A stretch of 11,214 bases of DNA from Candidatus Omnitrophota bacterium (GTDB taxonomy: Bacteria > Omnitrophota > Gorgyraeia > 2-02-FULL-51-18 > JAGOUK01). How positions within the stretch are numbered: the first letter of the stretch is position 1; each line of letters starts with the position of its first letter. Both the position numbers and the translations under genes were made by a program. Under the pieces are notes generated by a model that saw only the letters and a list, made by a program, of their open reading frames with translations, was not told the DNA's origin and did not search any database. Shown here one piece after another: positions 6,365 through 11,214 of the stretch. Location of the stretch: contig JADGBA010000032.1 in the NCBI GenBank assembly GCA_015231685.1, positions 1-11,214 on the forward strand. Direction: 5' to 3'.

Positions 6365-7138
6365 ATGGGACATCGCAAGGAGAAGGACGAGTATCTCGAG
6401 AATTTGTGGTACATGAGGGAGCATCAGACGGAGGTGCTGACCGAGCTTCAGGCCAAGATGAACGGGCAGTATGTTCAGGAGCGTATGGACGAGCTGGTTT
6501 CGGAGGGGCTGGTGGATCTGGACCTCGCGGGAGGGAAGGTGCGCCTGAGCGTTGAAGGCGAAAAGCATGCGCGACGGCTGGTGCGTGCGCATCGTCTGGC
6601 GGAGCGGCTCATTCACGATGCCTTCGGCGACAACTTTGAATCCGGCGCTTGCGAATTCGAGCACATCATGAATCTGGAAATCATCGACAGTATTTGCACG
6701 GTGCTCGGGCACCCCAAGGAATGTCCGCACGGGCTTCCGATTCCTCCGGGAGACTGCTGCACGCGTTCGGCGGAAATGGCGCACAGCGCGGTGATTCCCC
6801 TGACTAAGCTGAAGATCGGTGAAGAGGCGCGGATCGCTTATGTGAACTGTGCCAACGATGAACGTCTTCACAAAATCGACACGCTCCAGATCCGTCCGGG
6901 CTCGGTGATCAAGCTTCAGCAGACGTATCCGACGTATGTGGTCGAGTGCGAAGGCACGCACGTGGCCCTTGGTGAGGAGCTCGCTTCTTCCATCTCGGTG
7001 TGGCGGTCGTCGGATTCCTCTGTGGACGCTTCCGCGGCGTCGTCCGCAGGTGTTGGCTATGGGCGGCGACAGGGCAAGGGACGAGGCTGGGGGCATGGAC
7101 TGAGACGTCGTCTGGGTCTTTGCCGGAAAGAAAACTAG
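6365..7138 (+). CDS. DtxR/MntR-type metal-dependent regulator with C-terminal FeoA-like domain
   Basis: This 257-residue protein starts at ATG 6365 with AAGGAGGA five bases upstream. Residues 8-65 form the winged helix (EYLENLWYMRE, then VQERMDELVSEGLV and GGKVRLSVEGE); this HTH looks compact. The metal-binding and dimerisation domain follows: His76/Glu80 (RAHRLAERL), Cys96/Glu99/His100 (CEFEHI), then GHPKECPHGLPIPPGDCC (115-132). These match the DtxR ligands His79, Glu83, Cys102, Glu105 and His106. Residues 145-215 (PLTKLKIGEEARIAYV, KIDTLQIRPGSVIKL, HVALGEELASSISVW) are a FeoA/SH3-like domain. The last 40 residues are a Ser/Ala then Gly/Arg-rich basic tail (GRRQGKGRGWGHGLRRR), which could touch DNA or the membrane. 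It probably acts with Fur to control feoB. Confidence 0.9.
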   Translation: MGHRKEKDEYLENLWYMREHQTEVLTELQAKMNGQYVQERMDELVSEGLVDLDLAGGKVRLSVEGEKHARRLVRAHRLAERLIHDAFGDNFESGACEFEHIMNLEIIDSICTVLGHPKECPHGLPIPPGDCCTRSAEMAHSAVIPLTKLKIGEEARIAYVNCANDERLHKIDTLQIRPGSVIKLQQTYPTYVVECEGTHVALGEELASSISVWRSSDSSVDASAASSAGVGYGRRQGKGRGWGHGLRRRLGLCRKEN

Positions 7139-7153
7139 AGGCGGGTCTCGCAG

Positions 7154-7579
7154 ATGTCCAAGATCCGCGTGCTCTTTGTTTGCATCCATAATTCGGCGCG
7201 AAGCCAGATGGCAGAAGGGTTCTTAAGGCATCTCGCCGGAGACCGGTTCGAGGTTGCCAGTGCCGGTATCGAGCCCGGAGCATTGAATCCCGTTGTCGTC
7301 CAGGTGATGAAGGAACGCGGGATTGATATTTCACGTCATTGGGCAAAGGGCGTGGAAGCGCTGGTTGCGGCCGAAGGCGGGTTTGACTATGTGATCACCG
7401 TTTGCGATGAATCACAGGCGGCCCGATGCCCCGTGGTGCCGGGACCTGCCCGGCGCCTCCACTGGGGTTTTGACGACCCTTCCTCCTTCGAGGGCTCCCC
7501 CGAAGACCGCTTGGTTTTTACACGCCGTGTGCGCGACCGGATCGAAGAGTCTCTCAAGGAGTGGCTGGCGACTTTTTAA
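7154..7579 (+). CDS. arsC: Thioredoxin-type arsenate reductase ArsC (low-MW phosphatase fold)
   Basis: This 141-residue cytoplasmic enzyme would reduce arsenate to arsenite. The phosphate-binding loop is VCIHNSARSQMAEG with nucleophile Cys10 and Arg16 (CX5R). The redox relay cysteines are Cys84 (VCDES) and Cys92 (AARCP), matching the Cys82/Cys89 pair of the Staphylococcus enzyme. The catalytic aspartate lies in HWGFDDP (103-109). Keeping all three cysteines points to a true thioredoxin-coupled ArsC rather than a simple protein tyrosine phosphatase. It begins 15 bases after the DtxR stop with only a weak GAGG upstream, so it is likely read from the same transcript. No arsenite pump or ArsR is present in the window, so its link to the iron genes may be through shared regulation or chance. 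Confidence 0.9.
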   Translation: MSKIRVLFVCIHNSARSQMAEGFLRHLAGDRFEVASAGIEPGALNPVVVQVMKERGIDISRHWAKGVEALVAAEGGFDYVITVCDESQAARCPVVPGPARRLHWGFDDPSSFEGSPEDRLVFTRRVRDRIEESLKEWLATF

Positions 7580-7600
7580 TTTTCACGGCGTCGCCGGCAT

Positions 7601-7633
7601 CGGAATTCGTCCTATAATGGGTTAGGAATTCCG
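7601..7633 (+). promoter_or_regulatory. corA-fragment promoter: TATAAT flanked by an 8-bp dyad
   Basis: A perfect -10 hexamer TATAAT lies at 7613-7618. No good -35 is seen at 16-18 bases upstream. The hexamer is bracketed by CGGAATTC (7601-7608) and its reverse complement GAATTCCG (7626-7633), a symmetrical pair that a regulator could bind across the start site. The right arm touches the ribosome-binding site GGAGGG (7633-7638). Confidence 0.4.
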
Positions 7634-7644
7634 GAGGGATTTTC

Positions 7645-7806
7645 ATGAGAAAACTGGTTCGCAAAAGTTCCGCCAAGCTTGCCGCTGCGCCGGGTACCAT
7701 CGTGTACGTCGGCTCACCCAAGTCGCACAAGGTGATGTTCAAGGTCCTTGATTTTGACGCCGAAAACGCCCGGGACTGCACCGCTTCGCCAATATGCTTT
7801 TCCTGA
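7645..7806 (+). pseudogene. corA: Truncated CorA magnesium/cobalt channel (N-terminus only)
   Basis: ATG 7645, seven bases after GGAGGGAT's GGAGGG core, opens a 53-residue frame ending at TGA 7804-7806. Residues 1-41 (MRKLVRKSSAKL, APGTIVYVGSPKSHKVMFK, VLDFDAEN) are a recognisable N-terminus of bacterial CorA proteins, which typically read PGTLVYVG, then a short charged turn, then V.DYDEEN. After about residue 42 the likeness stops and a meaningless tail RDCTASPICFS runs to the stop. Full CorA has over 300 residues and ends in two membrane helices with a GMN motif; none of that follows. The break, near 7770, coincides with the change in base composition and gene content, so a deletion or insertion removed the rest of the gene. 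An assembly join is the alternative. No channel can be made from this remnant. Confidence 0.7.
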
Positions 7807-7898
7807 TTGCAACAAGTCATCCAAACGCATATTTTGGGCTTGATCGCATTCCCCCCGATTCACGCAGAAAACATTTCTTTAAGCACGTCATCTATTAA
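7758..7898 (+). pseudogene. Possible 3' remnant of an unidentified gene after the CorA breakpoint
   Basis: A forward frame open from 7758 to TAA 7896-7898 reads, after the breakpoint, LHRFANMLFLIATSHPN then AYFGLDRIPPDSRRKHF and FKHVIY. Its protein-like composition suggests the tail of a real gene whose 5' part was lost when the corA sequence was joined to it. It overlaps the last 39 bases of the reverse-strand methyltransferase, as convergent genes sometimes do. There is no ribosome-binding site, and I recognise no family. It could equally be chance. Confidence 0.2.
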
Positions 7899-8579
7899 TT
7901 CCGGGGCTTTCAAATTCAAAAGCTCTTTTCTGTGTGTCTTGAGGTCATGGTAAGTCATATCCCGTATCTTTTCCGGCGAAAGGTTCAGCGCGGCTTCCGC
8001 CTTTCCTCTTTTGACTAATCCCACCCCATAATCACAATCCATGACACAGATAGCAAGGTCGTGCCGAAATGACCTTAAGTGGACGATCGTTTTCCATACA
8101 TCACCTGTCCAAGCTCTACTTGAACCGCGCGGTACTTTTTCCATTGCTTCTTCAAAAGATGGTGCCGAAGTAGCCATGACCTCACTGGAGGGGTTGCAAT
8201 CGTGCATCACCAGTATGCCCTCACCATGAAGGTATTTTAGGCAATGATTGACATCTCTTAGAGATTGCTCATAGCTGTGGGCCCCGTCGATGAGCGCTAC
8301 GCCTATCTTCGATTTTTGTAACAAATCATCGTTGCGCTCAAAAAAATCATCACTTGTCATTTCAAAATAGCGAATGCCCGACAAACAAGCCAGTCGCTTC
8401 TTAACGGCATTCACGAATGAATTTTGTGACAATGCAATTGTAGGATCAACACCCCACTTCTGCTGAGCACGCACTGAGCGCATACTTACGCCATGCTCAA
8501 CCCCTATCTCCAAATAGGTCCCGCCTGCTTTTTTCAGGCACTTATTGATGATGTCCTCTTTTTGCATAGCGACCCCCAT
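7860..8579 (-). CDS. Class I SAM-dependent methyltransferase
   Basis: This is a 239-residue reverse-strand protein. Motif I of the Rossmann methyltransferase fold is TYLEIGVEHGVS (21-32), which binds the SAM methionine and ribose. GVDP (43-46) sits near the expected acidic end of strand 2. ALIDGAHSYEQSLRDVNHCL (95-114) and GILVMHDCNP (121-130) are typical of the Methyltransf_24-like group found among glycan-synthesis genes; the DGxHxY and HDxxP elements probably shape the acceptor and metal site. The start may be ATG 8579 or ATG 8567 (MQKEDI, with GGGGGT upstream); neither has a strong ribosome-binding site. Its acceptor is unknown; a sugar or glycan precursor is suggested by the neighbouring glycosyltransferases. 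It is the only intact reverse-strand gene in the window. Confidence 0.8.
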   Translation of the reverse strand: MGVAMQKEDIINKCLKKAGGTYLEIGVEHGVSMRSVRAQQKWGVDPTIALSQNSFVNAVKKRLACLSGIRYFEMTSDDFFERNDDLLQKSKIGVALIDGAHSYEQSLRDVNHCLKYLHGEGILVMHDCNPSSEVMATSAPSFEEAMEKVPRGSSRAWTGDVWKTIVHLRSFRHDLAICVMDCDYGVGLVKRGKAEAALNLSPEKIRDMTYHDLKTHRKELLNLKAPELIDDVLKEMFSA

Positions 8580-8746
8580 TTTATCCGACGTGTGTTACAT
8601 CCGTCATAACCCCATTCAGGCCGACCAAATATATTGAAGGCCTGTTCAACGCTCGTGCCGGCGCGCTTTGGCATATGGATAGACATCAAAGCTGCGAAAC
8701 CCAATGGCTCTGCCGTTATGTTATCATAACAACTAGATTGTTTTGG
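8534..8746 (-). pseudogene. Sulfotransferase-family N-terminal fragment
   Basis: One reverse frame is open from 8746 to TGA 8536-8534; it is not the methyltransferase frame, which has a TAA at 8597-8595. From ATG 8686 it reads MSIHMPKRAGTSVEQAFNIF, then GRPEWGYDG. The (H)xPKxAGTS element is the PAPS 5'-phosphosulfate-binding loop of Golgi-type and bacterial sulfotransferases, and the hydrophobic strand before it and helix after it fit the fold. After about 30 residues the similarity ends, and the frame runs over the start of the methyltransferase. This is a severed 5' end, not a working enzyme. It accounts for most of the apparent intergenic space between 8580 and 8746. Confidence 0.5.
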
Positions 8747-8790
8747 CTATGATGCAGGATTAAATCAGATGTACGTTTCCGATGGAAACG
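8715..8790. repeat. Two short inverted repeats upstream of the sulfotransferase pseudogene
   Basis: GTTATG TTAT CATAAC (8715-8730) and CGTTTCC GAT GGAAACG (8774-8790) are both perfect dyads. Neither is followed by a T run on either strand, so they are not obvious terminators. They could be regulator sites or remnants of mobile DNA. The stretch 8747-8806 holds nothing else that I can name. Confidence 0.3.
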
Positions 8791-8806
8791 GTTCTGAGAA
8801 CAACCA

Positions 8807-9317
8807 ATGAGAGATTACTTCAAGAAATTATTTGGTCATCTAATACTTTCGGAATCAAACACATTTTCAGATCATGACCCAAAGACATGCCCACGGAAAT
8901 ATGTCGTGACCACAGGTACGGGCAGATGCGGCACCACTACGAGTCGATATGCCCGGGCAGGCTTGGAACATGTTGTCAGAAAAGACAATGCCCCCTATAG
9001 CGTCAAGAATCCGGCGTTTTGTGAATGCGCCGAAGATGTTTTGTGCCGGACTGATATACAAATCGAACATGTTTTCATTCCTATGCGTTTTTTTGCGGGT
9101 GGTCGCGGAAAGCATGAGGCATGTCGAAGAATCAACGCCTGCAGAATGCAGGGTGGAACCCTGCGCCGGAGGATTTTGGCCGACCCGCGAGGGAGTGCAT
9201 CAGGAAGAGGCGCTCTTGGACCGGTTTTGCAAGCTGCTTTTGGCGCCGTCAAAATTGGATTCGATTGCAAGACCGGATTTGGTCCATGATTTTGGGGAAA
9301 GCTGTCCTGAACAATGA
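8807..9317 (+). pseudogene. Sulfotransferase-family pseudogene (internal deletion, one frameshift)
   Basis: The frame from ATG 8807 gives a sulfotransferase-like start: KYVVTTGTGRCGTTT (31-45) contains the phosphosulfate-binding loop GTGRCGTT, and SRYARAGLEHVVRKDNAPYS, then VKNPAFCE, TDIQIEHVFIPMR, follow. Between GTT and ARAGLE the helix and loop that usually occupy this place are missing, which suggests a deletion of roughly 20-25 residues. At the seven-T run 9088-9094 the frame is lost. Removing one T gives IPMRFLRVVAESMRHVEES, followed by PCAGGFWPTREGVHQEEALL and ARPDLVHDFGE, ending at TGA 9315-9317. The restored protein would have 169 residues, well short of the usual length. Without the shift the ribosome reads on to a stop at 9287-9289. 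The T-run indel could also be a sequencing or assembly error; the internal deletion could not. Confidence 0.65.
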
Positions 9318-9356
9318 AGCGGTTTATTGGGCGCCGCACATTGGAAGAGTGTGCTT

Positions 9357-10184
9357 ATGGATCAGCCCTGGTTCGAGCAAATGAATAAGATGAAATCCGC
9401 CATAAAGAATGTGCTCACACCGTATCAGATTGTGAAACTTAAGGTTGCGATTTATCGGACTAAAACATTTTTTTCGCGCAGAATGATTTACACCCGGTGG
9501 TTAATCGTAAGGCATTCATTCAGGCGCTTGAATGCTCGAAGGGCGAAAAGCAGCGACCAGATGGTTTCGATCGTCGTTCCTACGTTAAGCCGTGATTCCC
9601 AGGCGGATCATTTGCATAAACTAAGACAACTGCTCTCCGTATATTTGCCCAGCCAAACCCACCAGAATTACGAGGTAATCGTGTGGTGCGACGGACCCAA
9701 TCCAAAAGTTCAGGAAATGATCAGCATGTTGCAGGATAAACGGATAAGAGTGTTTGCTACCGATAGACTGATGGCGAAGTGGGGGCATCCTCAAACGCGA
9801 ATGGGCATCGAAGCCGCGGCAGGAGGTTATTTTGTAAGAATGAACGATGATAATAAGCCTTACGCTCATTACCTGTCTTCGCTTTTGGGTGGTTTTGACC
9901 ATGCAACCGGTGTGGTGTACGGGAGAGTCGTTTTCAAAGGCGATGCAAGGATGGCTCATGACACTTCTTTGGTGAGCTCCTTCGTTATTCCCGGGGACAA
10001 GGACGGGGCATTGCGAAGAAAAAATGTGGATTGCATGTGCTACATGACGAGGATGGATCTTGCCAAGAAATACGTGTCTTTTTTTGATGATGATTATGGA
10101 GCCGATTGGAATTTTCTGGAAGCCATGCTGAGAGGCAATGAAAAAATTAAATTTATTGACGAAATTATTGGGGACAAGTTCTAA
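9357..10184 (+). CDS. Glycosyltransferase family 2 (GT-A fold)
   Basis: This 275-residue enzyme probably starts at ATG 9357, with GGAAG nine bases upstream; ATG 9381 and TTG 9327 are alternatives in the same frame. The first 60 residues are basic and helical and may attach it to the membrane. The GT-A domain then opens with VSIVVPTLSRDS and a long first helix (LRQLLSVYLPSQTHQNYEVIV). The nucleotide-sugar region includes WCDGPNPKVQEM and RVFATDRLMAKWGHPQTRMG, and GGYFVRMNDDNKPY supplies the acidic metal-binding motif as DDN in place of the usual DxD. A later FDDDYGADWNFLEAML matches the acceptor and catalytic-base region. The protein would transfer a sugar from a nucleotide donor to a glycan; donor and acceptor are unknown. 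Confidence 0.85.
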   Translation: MDQPWFEQMNKMKSAIKNVLTPYQIVKLKVAIYRTKTFFSRRMIYTRWLIVRHSFRRLNARRAKSSDQMVSIVVPTLSRDSQADHLHKLRQLLSVYLPSQTHQNYEVIVWCDGPNPKVQEMISMLQDKRIRVFATDRLMAKWGHPQTRMGIEAAAGGYFVRMNDDNKPYAHYLSSLLGGFDHATGVVYGRVVFKGDARMAHDTSLVSSFVIPGDKDGALRRKNVDCMCYMTRMDLAKKYVSFFDDDYGADWNFLEAMLRGNEKIKFIDEIIGDKF

Positions 10185-10229
10185 ACAAGAAAAAGACCGA
10201 TGGGGGCCTTGTTTGAAGGACCAAATTTT

Positions 10230-11144
10230 ATGAGTGCGATTCGAAGTCTATACAGATTCCTGAGGCGATTGGCACGAAGTTTGTTGAGAGTTTGGAGAAT
10301 CCTTTCTACCTCATACGCCCATGAGCGTATTGTTGACCAATCAAATAAGTCGCACGGGCAACTCCCCAAAGTTGTGACTTTGATGAGTTTTTATAATCAT
10401 TGGGATTATGCGGAAAAAGCAATCAATTCATATTACAGGAGTCTCGACGGCAAGTACGATTATCATCTGATAGTGCTGGATGATTGTTCTCCCGATGTTG
10501 AGCCGCAAACCATTGCAAAAGGGATGTCTAAATTTGATTCGTACATGTACATAAGGTTCAAGAAGAATCGGGGTTTGACCCGGTCATGGAATTATGGTTT
10601 GGATGAAGCGATTCACCGGCTTCGTGCGGATTATGTGGTGATTGCCAATGATGACATCATTATACCCAATGGTGCCATCGGCCGATTGATTGATGGTCTC
10701 CGCATGCAGGGTTCCGATTCGATCATCGGACCTCTGTCCAACGGACCCGGAGATCATGCCGAGACTCAGGATATCCGTAATTATCTTCCGGATTATGCGC
10801 CCAGTGACAAAGCTCAGGATATCGAGCAAATATCACAGCGAGTTTCTCCCAACGCGGTAGTGAAAGTGGAGTCCGTCAATGGATTTTTTTGGGCGGGCCG
10901 ATCCAAAGTTTTTTTGAGAAATACATTCAGGCATTTTATTCCCCGTAGGTTTTATTTTGATCCCGTAAACGTTAACTATGAAAATGAGATAGAATTTCAG
11001 AGACGCCTCAGAAAGTTGCGTCCCCGCGTCAAGCTAATGGTTGCTGCGAATGTGTTTATTTTTCATTACAAGGATGTCTCCCAAGAAAGTTTAGAACGTG
11101 GCCGCATTCCGGATGAATGGGTTTTTCGTTCGAAGCCTCTTTGA
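10230..11144 (+). CDS. Glycosyltransferase family 2 (GT-A fold)
   Basis: This 304-residue protein is read from ATG 10230, with GAAGGA nine bases upstream; an in-frame ATG at 10200 lacks a ribosome-binding site. A basic amphipathic N-terminus (residues 1-30, IRSLYRFLRRLARSLLRVW) may bind the membrane surface. The GT-A core shows PKVVTLMSFYNHWDYAEKAI (46-65), LIVLDDCSPD (80-89), KKNRGLTRSWNYGLDEAI (111-128) and VVIANDDIIIP (136-146), the last carrying the DxD-like acidic pair that holds the divalent ion and the sugar nucleotide. IGPLSNGPGD and SVNGFFWAGRSK follow, and FDPVNVNYENEIEFQRRL is the acceptor-side acidic motif. It is the usual length for soluble or peripheral GT2 enzymes. It follows the preceding glycosyltransferase by 45 bases, and both probably build one surface polymer. 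Confidence 0.88.
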   Translation: MSAIRSLYRFLRRLARSLLRVWRILSTSYAHERIVDQSNKSHGQLPKVVTLMSFYNHWDYAEKAINSYYRSLDGKYDYHLIVLDDCSPDVEPQTIAKGMSKFDSYMYIRFKKNRGLTRSWNYGLDEAIHRLRADYVVIANDDIIIPNGAIGRLIDGLRMQGSDSIIGPLSNGPGDHAETQDIRNYLPDYAPSDKAQDIEQISQRVSPNAVVKVESVNGFFWAGRSKVFLRNTFRHFIPRRFYFDPVNVNYENEIEFQRRLRKLRPRVKLMVAANVFIFHYKDVSQESLERGRIPDEWVFRSKPL

Positions 11145-11214
11145 TGACGCATTTTGGAGCGAAGCGCCGTCAGAAGCCGATTTTTACTGATTGTGAACCT
11201 ATCCTTAAAGTGAT
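11144..11214 (+). CDS. Possible start of the next gene (runs off the window)
   Basis: An ATG at 11144 overlaps the glycosyltransferase stop (TGATG, 11142-11146) and the frame stays open to the window edge: MTHFGAKRRQKPIFTDCEPI then LKV. The overlap is the kind seen in translationally coupled genes, but 23 codons without a family match or an independent ribosome-binding site are weak support. Confidence 0.35.
   Translation, partial: MTHFGAKRRQKPIFTDCEPILKV

Noticed and set aside
6347..7189. 280-codon reverse-strand frame opposite the DtxR gene
   Set aside because: It is a shadow of the metal-regulator coding sequence, and it also crosses the right arm of the palindrome and the start of arsC.
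8534..8579. In-frame fusion of the PKRAGTS sulfotransferase fragment with the methyltransferase
   Set aside because: Codon-by-codon reading shows different frames; the methyltransferase frame is closed by TAA at 8597-8595.

Overview
The window looks like a bacterial chromosome segment in two parts. Bases 1 to about 7770 are a tightly packed, G+C-rich, all-forward set of metal-homeostasis genes. From about 7770 to the end the DNA is visibly richer in A+T, genes lie on both strands, spacing is loose, and several pieces are broken; the recognisable functions are glycan or surface-polymer decoration (glycosyltransferases, a methyltransferase, sulfotransferase remnants). No rRNA or marker gene is present, so the host cannot be named. 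The divergent FeoB, the two Fur paralogues beside a DtxR-type regulator, and the GGGGACAGTTCCCT-type palindrome would suit an uncultivated candidate-phylum bacterium (Omnitrophota-like or Desulfobacterota-like), but that is only an inference.

Left part. A Fur-family regulator runs in from the left edge (1-162). It is followed by a 39-residue membrane microprotein with a very strong ribosome-binding site, a cation diffusion facilitator (CDF) exporter with an HxxxD/HxxxD metal site and an extended C-terminus, a glycine-rich membrane protein that overlaps the CDF stop codon, and an EcsC-family protein. A new transcription unit probably starts at about 3051-3096, where a good sigma70-like promoter leads straight into a perfect 6-5-6 palindrome. 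It carries a YceI-like protein, a second complete Fur protein and a divergent FeoB ferrous-iron transporter, joined by GTGA and ATGA stop/start overlaps. A 24-bp inverted repeat fills the gap between feoB and a DtxR/MntR-type regulator with a FeoA-like C-terminal domain, and a thioredoxin-type arsenate reductase follows. Together these describe a metal import/export module with three metalloregulators: iron import by FeoB, export of zinc or a similar ion by the CDF, sensing by Fur and DtxR.

Junction. At 7645 a gene with its own promoter-like TATAAT and ribosome-binding site encodes the N-terminus of a CorA magnesium/cobalt channel, but the CorA likeness stops after about 42 codons. This marks a rearrangement breakpoint (or an assembly join) where the metal cluster meets the glycan region.

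Right part. It contains a reverse-strand SAM methyltransferase; a short reverse-strand fragment with a sulfotransferase P-loop (PKRAGTS) hidden in the apparent intergenic space; a forward sulfotransferase-family pseudogene that seems internally deleted and is frameshifted at a run of seven Ts; and two intact GT-A family 2 glycosyltransferases. A further gene may start at the right edge. The region reads as a surface-polysaccharide modification island in active decay and turnover.
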